DNA of 64,000 nt from Pseudomonas sp. PDM05 (lineage in GTDB: Bacteria; Pseudomonadota; Gammaproteobacteria; Pseudomonadales; Pseudomonadaceae), in NCBI RefSeq assembly GCF_014851685.1, contig NZ_JACVAC010000014.1:62001-126000 (forward strand). Reading direction: 5' to 3'. Shown piece after piece: positions 34,448-43,422 of the stretch. The translations under genes were made by a program, and so were the position numbers. The notes beneath the pieces are model-generated. The model made no database searches and was not told the DNA's origin. It saw only the letters and a list, made by a program, of their open reading frames with translations. Position 1 is the stretch's first letter, and the number at the start of each line of letters is the position of its first letter.

Positions 34448-35773
34448 TCACCACGCCACCACCGCTCGTACCTTGACCAGCGCTTCGCGCAGCATCGGCA
34501 TGGCTACCGAGCCCAGCGCCAGGCGTAACGCATGGGGCACATGAGCACCGACCGCAAACGGCTCCGCGGTGGAGACAGAGACGTTCTCGCGCTGCAAGGC
34601 CATGGCGACCTGATCGGCGCGGGCCTCCTCCGGTAGCGGCAACCACAAGAAATACGAGGACGGGTGACTGAGGTAATCCAGCCCCGTCAGCACTTGCGCC
34701 GCCAAGGCCTGACGCGCCCGGGCATCCTCGCGTTTTTGCGCTTCCAGTTGGGCGACGGTGCCGTCCTCGATCCAACCCACGGCAATGGCGCTCATCACCC
34801 CCGGAACGTTCCAGGTGGTGGCCATGATCGTGCGCTCCACCGCCTTCACCCACGGCACAGGTGCCGCGACAAACCCCACCCGCAGCCCCGTCGCGACACT
34901 TTTCGACAGCCCGGCCACGTAGACCGTGCGCTCCGGCGCCAATGTCGCCAGCGGTGGTGGTGCATCTTCGGCCAGAAAGGCGTAGGCCGCGTCCTCGATG
35001 ATCATCAGGTTGTGCTGGCGAGCAATCGCTACCAACTGCTCTCGCAGCGCCAGGCCCATGACCCAGCCGAGCGGGTTGTGCAGGGTCGGCATGCTGTACA
35101 CCGCACGCACCGGGCGCTTGCGGCAGAGGCTGTGCAGGTATTCCAGATCCGGGCCGGTGGGTGTGACCGGGATTGCGACGATCTCCAGGTGCAAGGTCTC
35201 GGCCAGCACCTTGAAACCCGAATAGGTCAATGCATCGACGGCGATCACATCCCCCGGCTTGAGCAGCGCCATCATCGTCACCGCCAGGCCATGCTGGGCG
35301 CCACTGACCAGCAACACCTGCTCGGAGGCGACCGCCAACCCACGGCTCAGCAGATGACGCGCCGCCGCCGCGCGCTCATGCACACGGCCGGCATGGGGTT
35401 GATAGCGCAGCAGCGCTTCCAGATCGCCGGACAGCGCCAGTTGGCGCAGCGCCGTACGCAACAAGTCCGCCTGGCCCGGCAGTGACGGGTAGTTGAAGTT
35501 CAGGTCCAACATCCCCGCGGCAACATTCATCTGCCCACTGCCCTGCCCTGGCGGCAGCGAAATCTCGCGCACAAAGGTGCCGCGCCCGGTTTCGCCGCTG
35601 ACCAGGCCCATGGCCTCCAGCTCGGTATACACCCGGCTCGCGGTGACCAGCGCCAGGCCATGCTCGGCGGCCAACTGGCGGTGAGTTGGCAAGCGTGTGC
35701 CGGGCGGCATGTCGCCGCTGCGGATGGCTTGGGCAAAGGTGTCGACCAGCGATTTGTAGCGGGCGCGGGGCAT
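34448..35773 (-). CDS. MocR-type regulator (GntR-aminotransferase fusion)
   Basis: A 441-residue protein. The N-terminal GntR helix-turn-helix covers residues ~5-70 (PPGTRLPTHRQLAAEHGLAL, VYTELEAMGLVSGETGRGTF). A fold-type I aminotransferase domain follows, with the PLP lysine in VAGLSKSVATGLRVGF. MocR proteins use PLP as a sensor cofactor and often regulate a neighbouring gene. Here the divergent EamA transporter lies 89 bases away behind two inverted repeats, so it is the obvious target. Confidence 0.9.
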   Translation of the reverse strand: MPRARYKSLVDTFAQAIRSGDMPPGTRLPTHRQLAAEHGLALVTASRVYTELEAMGLVSGETGRGTFVREISLPPGQGSGQMNVAAGMLDLNFNYPSLPGQADLLRTALRQLALSGDLEALLRYQPHAGRVHERAAAARHLLSRGLAVASEQVLLVSGAQHGLAVTMMALLKPGDVIAVDALTYSGFKVLAETLHLEIVAIPVTPTGPDLEYLHSLCRKRPVRAVYSMPTLHNPLGWVMGLALREQLVAIARQHNLMIIEDAAYAFLAEDAPPPLATLAPERTVYVAGLSKSVATGLRVGFVAAPVPWVKAVERTIMATTWNVPGVMSAIAVGWIEDGTVAQLEAQKREDARARQALAAQVLTGLDYLSHPSSYFLWLPLPEEARADQVAMALQRENVSVSTAEPFAVGAHVPHALRLALGSVAMPMLREALVKVRAVVAW

Positions 35774-35787
35774 CGGGATGTATCCAT

Positions 35788-35823
35788 GACAATTTTTTGA
35801 TTGTCCTAATCTTCAACTTTAGG
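35788..35823. promoter_or_regulatory. MocR operator region (two inverted repeats)
   Basis: GACAAT (35788-35793) / ATTGTC (35800-35805) is followed at once by CCTAA (35805-35809) / TTAGG (35819-35823). Both lie between the divergent MocR and EamA genes, the arrangement expected for a MocR binding region. Confidence 0.55.
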
Positions 35824-35862
35824 ATGACCGGCACGCAATCATTCTTTTTCAGGCCCCTGCCC

Positions 35863-36753
35863 ATGCAACGTACTTTCTCCCTCAGCACCCCGGACAGCAG
35901 CACCCAGGGCTGGATCAACGGCTTTATCGGCGTGGTGATTTTCAGCGGTTCGTTGCCCGCCACCCGTTTGGCGGTGATGGAGTTCGACCCGGTGTTCCTC
36001 ACCATGCTCCGCGCAACCATCGCTGCCGTGCTGGGGCTGCTGTTGCTGGGGTGGTTCAAGGAACAGCGTCCCGCACGCAACCAGTGGGGGCCGTTGCTGA
36101 TTGTCGCGCTGGGCGTGGTGATCGGTTTTCCGCTGCTGACAGCACTGGCGCTGCAATACGTGACCTCCGCCCACTCCATCGTATTTATCGGCCTGCTGCC
36201 GTTGGCTACCGCCGTGTTTGGCGTATTGCGCGGTGGCGAACGGCCGCGTGCGGTGTTCTGGTTGTTCTCGATCCTCGGCAGCGCGCTGGTGATGGGTTAT
36301 GCATTCGCCCAGGGCCTCAGCGCTGCACCGGCCGGTGACCTGCTGATGTTGCTGGCAGTGCTGGTGTGCGGCCTGGGGTATGCCGAGGGCGCCAAGTTGT
36401 CGCGCAGCCTCGGAGGCTGGCAGGTGATCTGCTGGGCGCTGGTGGTGTCGTTGCCGGTGGTGGTGCCGTTGAGTGTGATCCTGGCGCCGCCGAGTGTGCG
36501 CGGCATCAGCCTGCCGGCGTGGCTGAGCCTGGGTTATGTGGCGTTGTTCAGCATGTTGATCGGCTTTGTGTTCTGGTATCGCGGCCTGGCCCAGGGTGGC
36601 ATCGCCGCCGTTGGCCAATTGCAACTGCTGCAGCCGTTCTTCGGCCTGGCACTGGCGGCGGGCCTGCTGCATGAGCAGGTCAGCCTGGGCATGGTGCTGG
36701 TCACCGTCGCGGTGATCGGATGCGTGGCCGGGGCGAAGAGGTTTGCCCGCTAG
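35863..36753 (+). CDS. EamA/DMT-family exporter
   Basis: A 296-residue ten-helix drug/metabolite transporter with two EamA repeats (GFIGVVIFSGSLPATRLAVM in the first, LGYVALFSMLIGFVFWYRGL in the second). ATG 35863 gives MQRTFSLSTPDS just before TM1; longer frames extend into the MocR gene. It is divergent from MocR and probably controlled by it, exporting an amino acid or vitamin-like compound. Its TAG shares CTAG (36750-36753) with the convergent YceI gene. Confidence 0.88.
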   Translation: MQRTFSLSTPDSSTQGWINGFIGVVIFSGSLPATRLAVMEFDPVFLTMLRATIAAVLGLLLLGWFKEQRPARNQWGPLLIVALGVVIGFPLLTALALQYVTSAHSIVFIGLLPLATAVFGVLRGGERPRAVFWLFSILGSALVMGYAFAQGLSAAPAGDLLMLLAVLVCGLGYAEGAKLSRSLGGWQVICWALVVSLPVVVPLSVILAPPSVRGISLPAWLSLGYVALFSMLIGFVFWYRGLAQGGIAAVGQLQLLQPFFGLALAAGLLHEQVSLGMVLVTVAVIGCVAGAKRFAR

Positions 36754-37316
36754 CGTTGCGGTGAAACCATCTTGAATTTGATGTGGATGTCGTTGGACAC
36801 CACGCTGTTGCCAGCCCACTCACCCTCGCCGATCTTGAAATCGGCACGGTTGAGGATGAATTCACCGTCGAACACGCCAATCCCGCCCAACTCCTTGAGC
36901 ACCACATCGACCGTCACCGGCCGTGTAATCCCTTTGAGCGTCAGGTTGCCGCTGATCTTGAAGCGATTGTTGCCCAGCGCCGTGGCGCCGGTGGATTGGT
37001 AGACCGCCACCGGGTACGTCGCCGTGTCGAACCATGACGGGCGCTGCAGTTCGTCGTTGGCATCCGCGCTGCCGGCGTCGATGCTGGCGAGCTGGATCTT
37101 GAGCAACGCGTGCGCCGCCCCAGGCGCTTGGGTATCGAACGCCAGCGTCCCTTCAAACTCGTTGAACGTGCCATACACCCGCTGCCCGAACTGCTGGAAG
37201 GTAAAGCTGATCTGGCTGGCGGCGCGATTGACATCACGGTATTCCACGGCCCGGGCATTGGAAAACACACCAAGCACCAGTGCCAGCAACACGACTGGGG
37301 ATAATCGACGGTTCAT
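36750..37316 (-). CDS. yceI: YceI-family periplasmic protein
   Basis: A 188-residue secreted lipocalin-like protein. The signal peptide is MNRRLSPVVLLALVLGVFS with cleavage near ARA. The YceI fold is shown by ASQISFTFQQFGQRVYGTF, FDTATYPVAVYQSTG, ISGNLTLKGITRPVTVDVVL and FKIGEGEWAGNSVVSNDIHI. Family members bind polyisoprenoids or amphiphiles in a beta-barrel pocket. It is monocistronic, with ATG 37316 at the start of the signal peptide. Confidence 0.88.
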   Translation of the reverse strand: MNRRLSPVVLLALVLGVFSNARAVEYRDVNRAASQISFTFQQFGQRVYGTFNEFEGTLAFDTQAPGAAHALLKIQLASIDAGSADANDELQRPSWFDTATYPVAVYQSTGATALGNNRFKISGNLTLKGITRPVTVDVVLKELGGIGVFDGEFILNRADFKIGEGEWAGNSVVSNDIHIKFKMVSPQR

Positions 37317-37405
37317 GCACGCTCCGGGGGAAGTAAGGCCATCGGGTTCCCATCCTGCCCGTGTCCTGCTAAACAGAGTAGCCCCCATAACAAAAAGGAC
37401 TTGGC

Positions 37406-37900
37406 ATGCACCCCGCTTCCCTCCAGGACATCACCGCCCCCGAAGGTATCTGCTATGGCTGCGGCGCCAGCAACCCCCACGGCCTGCACATCAAAAGCCG
37501 CTGGGACGCCGACGGCATCCACCTGGTCGCCGAGCATGTGCCCGAAGCCAAATACAGTGGCTGGCCAGACCTGGTCTACGGTGGCCTGATCGCCATGCTG
37601 GTGGACTGTCACTCCAACTGGACCGCCATGGCCTACCACTACCGCGCCGAACAGCGCGAGCCCGGCAGCCTGCCGCGCATCGAGTGCGTCACTGGCAACC
37701 TCGGCATCAAGTTCATCAAGCCAACGCCCATGGGTGTCACCCTGACCTTGCGCGCCCGGGTCGAGGGCGACGTCGGACGCAAAAGCCGCGTGGTCTGCGA
37801 GGTGTACGCCGGTGATGTGCTGACCGCCATTGGCGATTCATTGTTCGTGCGCGTCGACACCGGGCAGTTGGCCGCTGCCGCCCATGGCCGCGACGATTGA
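37406..37900 (+). CDS. PaaI-like hotdog thioesterase
   Basis: A 164-residue hotdog-fold protein. GICYGCGASNPHGLHIK is the N-terminal cysteine-rich start common to one thioesterase subgroup. LVYGGLIAMLVDCHSNWTAM carries the helix with the catalytic Asp, and GNLGIKFIKPTPMGVTLTLR is the central strand. It probably hydrolyses an acyl-CoA. It lies 44 bases before the dienelactone hydrolase gene on the same strand and may be co-transcribed with it. Confidence 0.83.
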   Translation: MHPASLQDITAPEGICYGCGASNPHGLHIKSRWDADGIHLVAEHVPEAKYSGWPDLVYGGLIAMLVDCHSNWTAMAYHYRAEQREPGSLPRIECVTGNLGIKFIKPTPMGVTLTLRARVEGDVGRKSRVVCEVYAGDVLTAIGDSLFVRVDTGQLAAAAHGRDD

Positions 37901-37944
37901 ACGTGGTCTACATTGACTGCTACCGCTAATCGAGGATGGCCCCG

Positions 37945-38832
37945 ATGACTCGTCTCACCGCGCAGGACTTTGCCCCCGAACTGCTGGAACTCTACGACGG
38001 CTACGCCCACGGCAAGATCAACCGCCGCGAGTTTCTCGACCGCGCCGCGCTGTTCACCTTCGGCGGGCTCACCGCCTCGGCGCTGCTGGCGGCGCTGAGC
38101 CCCAACTACGCGTTGGCCGAACAGGTGAAATTCACCGACCCGGACATCGTCGCCGACTACATCACCTACCCGTCGCCCAACGGCAACGGCAGCGTGCGCG
38201 GTTACCTCGTGCGCCCGGCCAAGACGTCAGGAAAGTTGCCAGCCGTGGTGGTGGTCCACGAAAACCGCGGCCTCAACCCGTACATCGAAGACGTCGCTCG
38301 CCGCCTGGCCAAGGCTGGTTTTATCGCCCTGGCGCCCGACGGCCTGACCTCGGTGGGCGGCTATCCCGGCAACGATGAAAAAGGCGTGGCCCTGCAACAG
38401 ACCGTCGACCCGACCAAGCTGATGAACGACTTTTTCGCCGCCATCGAATGGCTGATGCACCACGACAGCAGTACCGGCAAAGTCGGTATCACCGGCTTCT
38501 GCTACGGCGGCGGCGTGACCAACGCGGCGGCGGTGGCTTACCCGGAGTTGGGCGCGGCGGTGTCGTTTTACGGGCGCCAGCCGCAGGCCAAGGACGTGCC
38601 GCGCATCAAGGCGCCGATCATGCTGCATTACGGCGAGCTGGATACGCGGATCAACGAGGGCTGGCCGGCGTATGAACAGGCGTTGAAGGCAGCAGGCACG
38701 ACGTATGAGGCGTTTATCTACAAGGGCGCCAACCATGGTTTCCATAACGACTCGACGCCACGCTATGACGAGGCGGCGGCGAATCTGGCGTGGGAGCGGA
38801 CGCTGGGCTGGTTCCGCAAATACCTGGCCTAG
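37945..38832 (+). CDS. dienelactone hydrolase family protein, Tat-type leader
   Basis: A 295-residue alpha/beta hydrolase. The N-terminus has NRREFLDRAALFTFGGL and a hydrophobic stretch ending ALA, a twin-arginine-like leader, so the enzyme is probably periplasmic. The nucleophile is Cys (~186) in GFCYGGG; Asp is in YGELDTR and His in GANHGFHND, the usual dienelactone hydrolase triad. ATG 37945 is chosen because GAGG ends 6 bases before it; ATG 37936 lies on that ribosome site. The substrate is unlikely to be a true dienelactone since no aromatic pathway genes are near. Confidence 0.85.
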   Translation: MTRLTAQDFAPELLELYDGYAHGKINRREFLDRAALFTFGGLTASALLAALSPNYALAEQVKFTDPDIVADYITYPSPNGNGSVRGYLVRPAKTSGKLPAVVVVHENRGLNPYIEDVARRLAKAGFIALAPDGLTSVGGYPGNDEKGVALQQTVDPTKLMNDFFAAIEWLMHHDSSTGKVGITGFCYGGGVTNAAAVAYPELGAAVSFYGRQPQAKDVPRIKAPIMLHYGELDTRINEGWPAYEQALKAAGTTYEAFIYKGANHGFHNDSTPRYDEAAANLAWERTLGWFRKYLA

Positions 38833-38847
38833 TGGCCACCCAGATCC

Positions 38848-38867
38848 GGGAGCAAGCCCGCTCCCAC
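38848..38867. repeat. short REP-like palindrome
   Basis: GGGAGC and GCTCCC flank AAGCCC after the hydrolase stop, a minimal REP of the GTGGGAGC family. Confidence 0.55.
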
Positions 38868-38931
38868 AGTTGATCGGTGCTGCTGGGCTGTCAGCGCTCG
38901 GCTGGAGATCGCCCGGACACTGCCAATCCCC

Positions 38932-38970
38932 TGTGGGAGCTGTCGAGCTTTAGCGAGGCTGCGAAGGCGG
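38932..38970 (+). repeat. REP element, second type
   Basis: TGTGGGAGCTGTCGAGCTTT followed by AGCGAGGCTGCGAAGGCGG is a full copy of a second Pseudomonas REP subtype. A decayed inverse copy is at 29319-29356. The rest of 38833-39038 shows nothing else. Confidence 0.65.
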
Positions 38971-39038
38971 CGGCACTGTTGGTAGAAGTGTTGCCCTCGA
39001 CCATAGATCTCCCACATTTGATTTTCAGTATTTGCAGG

Positions 39039-40223
39039 TCAGTGCTCCAGCGCATACCGACGGCAATGGCTGAGGTAGCCCTGCTCATGGCTGCCTACCA
39101 ATTGCACCACGCTGGTCCATAACCAGGACGGCGCATCCAGCTGCCTGGAGCGGTTTTCTTGCAGCGTGGCCATCCAGGCCTTGCGCGTGTCCCGGTCCAT
39201 CTGGCGGGCATGGGCGATACCGACAACCCGGGCGAGATACCCGGCGGCATGCATCGCGTCGGTCTCGCTGAGTTCGTCCAACTCCAGCTTCATGTCCTGC
39301 GGCAGCAATTCACGGATGAAAAAACCGTGATCCAGAAAGCGCGTCGCCAGCATGCGCTCACCCAGGCCAGGGGACAGCTGGCGAGCGCCCTCGACGACCC
39401 GGCGGCCATTGTCCCGTGGCATCTTCGCCCGTGCGGCACGGGGTGCCGCAGCGCCCACCGCCTGCTTGATGTCGATCAGGCAGTATTCGCGATCGTCCTT
39501 GTCTCCCACCCCCAGCAACGCCGCGTAACGCAGCAAGCCAAGGGAGCTGCAGCCCTTGACCCAATAGGCCGAATCCAGCAACTCGACCTTGGCGTCCTTG
39601 GGCCGCCCCTTGAGGGACGTGACCAACTGGTGGAGGTCGTCCGATGCGCAAACGTCAGCCAACGCGCTTTTTTCCGCCCGCGACAACGACCAAAAGTGCT
39701 TGCCCAGGGGAATGCTCGGCCGCGCATTCTCGATGCGTTCACGTGCCAGGTGCTTCCAGGTGCGCTCCACGGCACTGCGCATGCCGGCCTTGACCTGGGA
39801 CGGGCGCGGCGGCGCTTCATCCGGCTTGTCCTTGAACGCCTGTTCGTAGCCCACCATCATTTCTTCGAGCATGCGTGCGGTGGTCACGCCAGGTAGGTCA
39901 GAGCCACGTGCCGCGGTGGCCAGGGACAGGGCCAGGCGCACCAGGTCGTGGGCCGGGTTGCCGATCACGGTCTGGTCGAGGTCGCGGATGTGCATATCGA
40001 TGCGCCCCTTGCTGTCGCCGGTCGGCCCCAGGTTGCCCGCATGGCAATCGCCGCAGATCCAGATCGCCGGGCCGTGGGGCAACCGGCGGCCAGGCAGGCT
40101 GTGCAGCCAATCGTAGAACTGCACGGTGCTGCCGCGCACATAGGCGTGGGCGGAACGCGCCATCTTCAGGTTGCGCAGTTGGATCAGGCGGGGCATGCGG
40201 GCGGAGGGACGCGGACTGTTCAT
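39039..40223 (-). CDS. DUF2252 protein
   Basis: A 394-residue protein of the DUF2252 family. RLIQLRNLKMARSAHAYVRG is the N-terminal phosphate-loop-like region, and IWICGDCHAGNLG and IRDLDQTVIGNPAHDLVRLA resemble the catalytic loops of kinase-like folds. YWVKGCSSLGLLRYAALL lies in the middle. The structure is thought to be related to aminoglycoside phosphotransferases, but the function is unknown. It is transcribed alone, 73 bases upstream of nothing it clearly pairs with. Confidence 0.82.
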   Translation of the reverse strand: MNSPRPSARMPRLIQLRNLKMARSAHAYVRGSTVQFYDWLHSLPGRRLPHGPAIWICGDCHAGNLGPTGDSKGRIDMHIRDLDQTVIGNPAHDLVRLALSLATAARGSDLPGVTTARMLEEMMVGYEQAFKDKPDEAPPRPSQVKAGMRSAVERTWKHLARERIENARPSIPLGKHFWSLSRAEKSALADVCASDDLHQLVTSLKGRPKDAKVELLDSAYWVKGCSSLGLLRYAALLGVGDKDDREYCLIDIKQAVGAAAPRAARAKMPRDNGRRVVEGARQLSPGLGERMLATRFLDHGFFIRELLPQDMKLELDELSETDAMHAAGYLARVVGIAHARQMDRDTRKAWMATLQENRSRQLDAPSWLWTSVVQLVGSHEQGYLSHCRRYALEH

Positions 40224-40296
40224 ATAGGCACTCGGCTGGGGCTACGGTAGAGGTTAGGCCGGCGCAAATGTTTCATTTTGTTTCGCGAATAAACCT

Positions 40297-41175
40297 TCAG
40301 CCGCGCCCCGCTACTGCCATCAACCAGCCCTTGAACGCCAGCATCGCCGAAGTTTCGGCACGCGACTGCAGGCGGGTCAGCCAGTAACTGCCGGTGGTGA
40401 TGCCCACGTCGAACGGCTGGCGAATCACATCATTTTCCAATTGCCGCGAAAACATCATCGCCGGCGCCAGCGCCACCCCCGCGCCCTGCAATGCCGCCTC
40501 CATCATCCCCAGGGATGAGTCGAACACAATGCTGCGCGGCACCAGAGTGTCGGCCGGTAGACCTGCGGCCTGAAACCACTGGGTCCATTCATCCGCCCGA
40601 TAAGAGCGCAGCAAGGTGAACTTGAGCAGGTCGGCCGGGGTTTGCAGTTGCTCGGCGATGTGCGGCACGCAAAGCACGCTCAGCGGCGCTTCAAACAAGG
40701 GGCTTGCGTCGGTGCCATGCCAGGCACCCGCGCCAAAGCGGATCGCGTAATCCAAGCCTTCGGCGGCGACGTCGACGCGGTTGTTGTGGGTCGACAGCCG
40801 CAAGTCGATAAACGGATAACGTGCGTGAAACTCCGGCAAGCGCGGCAGTAGCCATCCCACGGCAAACGTGCCGACTGCGCCCACCGTCAGCACTTCACGG
40901 TAATGTCCGCCTTCGAACCGACTGAGGGTCTGGGCAATCCGGTCAAACGATTCACGCACTACCGGCAGCAAGGTTTCGCCCTCGCTCGTGAGCATCAGCC
41001 CCCGTGGCAGGCGCTTGAACAAGGTGACATTGAGCTGTGCCTCCAGGCTTTTAACCTGATGGCTTACCGCCGCCTGAGTAACGCACAGCTCGATGGCCGC
41101 GCGGGTAAAGCTCAAATGCCGTGCAGAGGCTTCGAATGCACGCAGGGCATTGAGGGGTAGATGGGAGCGCAACAT
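40297..41175 (-). CDS. ampR: LysR-family regulator AmpR
   Basis: A 292-residue LysR regulator. HLPLNALRAFEASARHLSFT and the helix-turn-helix CVTQAAVSHQVKSLEAQLNV match AmpR closely, including the N-terminal LNALRAFEA signature. The effector domain carries THNNRVDVAAEGLDYAIRFG. AmpR senses cell-wall muropeptides and switches ampC expression. The divergent class C beta-lactamase gene 130 bases away confirms the pairing. Confidence 0.92.
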   Translation of the reverse strand: MLRSHLPLNALRAFEASARHLSFTRAAIELCVTQAAVSHQVKSLEAQLNVTLFKRLPRGLMLTSEGETLLPVVRESFDRIAQTLSRFEGGHYREVLTVGAVGTFAVGWLLPRLPEFHARYPFIDLRLSTHNNRVDVAAEGLDYAIRFGAGAWHGTDASPLFEAPLSVLCVPHIAEQLQTPADLLKFTLLRSYRADEWTQWFQAAGLPADTLVPRSIVFDSSLGMMEAALQGAGVALAPAMMFSRQLENDVIRQPFDVGITTGSYWLTRLQSRAETSAMLAFKGWLMAVAGRG

Positions 41176-41305
41176 GCTTGACCCTAGTTATTCTAATGGC
41201 TGGTGCGAGATATGATCGTTTGTCGACGCGCGCAAATCTACCTAGATTTATCCGCCTGCGCAGGCCTCGGTTGGCAGTGCGCCCTTGATATGGAAGCAAG
41301 TCAGC
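41176..41305. promoter_or_regulatory. ampR-ampC divergent control region
   Basis: This 130-base region separates the two start codons and must hold both promoters and the AmpR site. A GTTATTCTAATGG stretch near 41187 has the AT-rich look of a LysR site, but I cannot fix the exact T-N11-A boxes by eye. Confidence 0.5.
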
Positions 41306-42448
41306 ATGAACCATCACGTAAGAAATTTCCTTATTTCAGCCGCAATTGTTGGATCTGGAACCTGCATGGCCGCCACCGACCTGCGCCAGGTTGTGGACAG
41401 CACCGTTGCGCCGTTGATGCAGCAACACGGGATCGCCGGCCTGGCGGTAGCCACGATCAAAAATGGCCAGGTGCAATACTTTAACTACGGCGTAATGTCC
41501 AAGACCACCCAGCGCCCCGTCACCGAAGACACCCTGTTCGAACTTGGCTCCGTCAGCAAAACCTTCACCGCCACGCTGGGCGGTTATGCCCAGGCCACCG
41601 GCGCACTCAAGCTGACAGACAAGGCCAGCCAGCACCTGCCAGCCCTGAAAGGCAGCGCCTTCGACCGCATCAGCCTGTTGCAACTGGCGACCTACTCGGC
41701 GGGTGGTTTGCCCCTGCAATTTCCGGAAGCCGCCGACAGCGCCAAGACCATGCTCGGCTATTTCCAACACTGGAAACCTACCTACGCCCCCGGTGTGCAA
41801 CGCCTCTACTCAAACCCTAGCATCGGCCTGTTCGGCTACCTGAGCGCGCAAAGCCTGGGGCAACCCTTCAATGTGGCGATGGAGAAAACCCTGCTGCCGC
41901 AGTTGGGGCTCAAGCACACCTACATCACTGTGCCCGCCGACAAGGCAGACCAATACGCCCAAGGTTATGACAAGCAGCAAAACCCGGTACGGGTCGGCCC
42001 CGGCGCACTGGACGGCGAGGCCTACGGCGTCAAGTCCAGCACCCAGGACATGGCGCGTTTTGTCATCGCGAACATGCACCCACAAACCCTGAGCGCGCCG
42101 CTGCAACAGGCAATTGCCACGACACACACCGGCTACTACACCGTCAACGGCATGACCCAAGGCCTGGGCTGGGAATACTACCCCTACCCGGTGAAGTTGC
42201 AGGCATTGCTTGACGGCAACTCCACGCTTATCGCGCTGCAACCCAATAAAGCCCATTGGCTGCAACCGGCGCAGACACAACCGGGCAACGTCATGTTCAA
42301 CAAAACCGGCTCTACCGGCGGCTTTGGAGCGTACGTGGCGTATGTGCCTGGCAAGGATATAGGCGTGGTGATCCTGGCCAACAAGAACTACCCGATTGCC
42401 GACAGAGTGACGGCGGCCCATGGCATCTTGAGCGCGATGGATCAGTAG
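41306..42448 (+). CDS. ampC: class C beta-lactamase AmpC
   Basis: A 380-residue class C beta-lactamase with a signal peptide ending near CMAA. Catalytic motifs are all present: SVSK at 82-85 (nucleophile Ser82, Lys85), YSN at 168-170 and KTG at 333-335, followed by STGGFGAYVAYVP. The length matches chromosomal AmpC. ATG 41306 is chosen; the frame upstream to 41285 begins with a TTG and lacks a ribosome site. It is under AmpR control by context. Confidence 0.95.
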   Translation: MNHHVRNFLISAAIVGSGTCMAATDLRQVVDSTVAPLMQQHGIAGLAVATIKNGQVQYFNYGVMSKTTQRPVTEDTLFELGSVSKTFTATLGGYAQATGALKLTDKASQHLPALKGSAFDRISLLQLATYSAGGLPLQFPEAADSAKTMLGYFQHWKPTYAPGVQRLYSNPSIGLFGYLSAQSLGQPFNVAMEKTLLPQLGLKHTYITVPADKADQYAQGYDKQQNPVRVGPGALDGEAYGVKSSTQDMARFVIANMHPQTLSAPLQQAIATTHTGYYTVNGMTQGLGWEYYPYPVKLQALLDGNSTLIALQPNKAHWLQPAQTQPGNVMFNKTGSTGGFGAYVAYVPGKDIGVVILANKNYPIADRVTAAHGILSAMDQ

Positions 42449-42485
42449 CAAGCATCACGGCCCACAATGTGTTGCGCGCTTAACA

Positions 42486-42520
42486 GTCTTTGACAGTTTT
42501 CCGACAAAGCTGTCAAAGAC
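42486..42520. promoter_or_regulatory. 11-bp perfect inverted repeat between ampC and the MipA gene
   Basis: GTCTTTGACAG (42486-42496) and CTGTCAAAGAC (42510-42520) are perfect arms with a 13-base loop, about 59 bases before the MipA gene start. No T tract follows, so an operator for the neighbouring response regulator is at least as likely as an ampC terminator. Confidence 0.5.
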
Positions 42521-42578
42521 CCCCGCCCTCCCTCAGACCTAGCATTCGAGCTTCCAAACCTCCAATCGGGTGCTCTAC

Positions 42579-43382
42579 ATGCTTCGCACGATGCGATCAA
42601 AAAACCTCTGTTTATCCATCTCCACCCTGTGTCTGTTGGCCGGTGCCCATCAGGTTTTGGCCGACGACTGGGACTATCGATTGAAAGCCGGCGTGGCCAA
42701 CCTGCCGCGCTACAGCGGCAGCGACGAGCGTACGACCACGCCGCTGCTGGGCGGCGCCATCGTCAGCCCATCGGGGATTTTCCTTGATACCGACAAAGGG
42801 CTGGGCTGGGGCTACGAAGGCAACGCCTTGAGTTTCAGCGCCTATATCGGCGCCAGTGCCTCACGCAAAGATAAAAACAAAACCGGCCGCCTGGGCTCGG
42901 ACCGCCTCAAAGGCATGGGTGAAATCAAATCACGCCCGCAACTGGGCGTAAGCGCCAGCTATAACCTCGGCGCAGCGATTGTGGGGGCAACCCTGGAACA
43001 TGCGCTCAAGGACGACGACCACAAAGACAGCGCCAAAGCCTTCACCTCGCTGGAGTTGAGCATCGGCACCAAGCTGTACGACGGCGACTACGGCAGCCTC
43101 GACGCCAGCCTCAACAGCCGCTTTGGCGACGCCAATTACCTGCGCACATGGTATGGCGTGACGCCCGACCAAGCCGCGCGCAGCCGTTTTCAGGCATATG
43201 ACGCCAAAGGCGGGCTATTCAGCCGTGGTCTGAACCTGACGTGGAGTTTGCCGGTCAGCGAGCACACCACATTCAGCACACTGCTGGACATGCAGTACCT
43301 GTCGGGGGACGCGGGCAAAAGCCCTATCGTCGAGCGGCGCCTGCAAAGCTCGCTCATAGGTGCGCTGGAATACACCTTCTGA
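42579..43382 (+). CDS. MipA/OmpV-family outer membrane protein
   Basis: A 267-residue beta-barrel protein. The leader SKNLCLSISTLCLLAGAHQV ends near VLA. The mature part has GVANLPRYSGSDERTTTPLL, typical of MipA/OmpV proteins, and ends with the outer-membrane signature GALEYTF (terminal Phe). The start could be ATG 42579 or ATG 42591; no strong ribosome site decides. It converges with the two-component system. MipA-type proteins of P. aeruginosa have been linked to ParRS-dependent polymyxin sensing, so a link with the adjacent system is plausible. Confidence 0.85.
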   Translation: MLRTMRSKNLCLSISTLCLLAGAHQVLADDWDYRLKAGVANLPRYSGSDERTTTPLLGGAIVSPSGIFLDTDKGLGWGYEGNALSFSAYIGASASRKDKNKTGRLGSDRLKGMGEIKSRPQLGVSASYNLGAAIVGATLEHALKDDDHKDSAKAFTSLELSIGTKLYDGDYGSLDASLNSRFGDANYLRTWYGVTPDQAARSRFQAYDAKGGLFSRGLNLTWSLPVSEHTTFSTLLDMQYLSGDAGKSPIVERRLQSSLIGALEYTF

Positions 43383-43422
43383 TCCAACCAGTGTGAAGCG
43401 CAGAGCTCAGCGCGGGGCCTGA

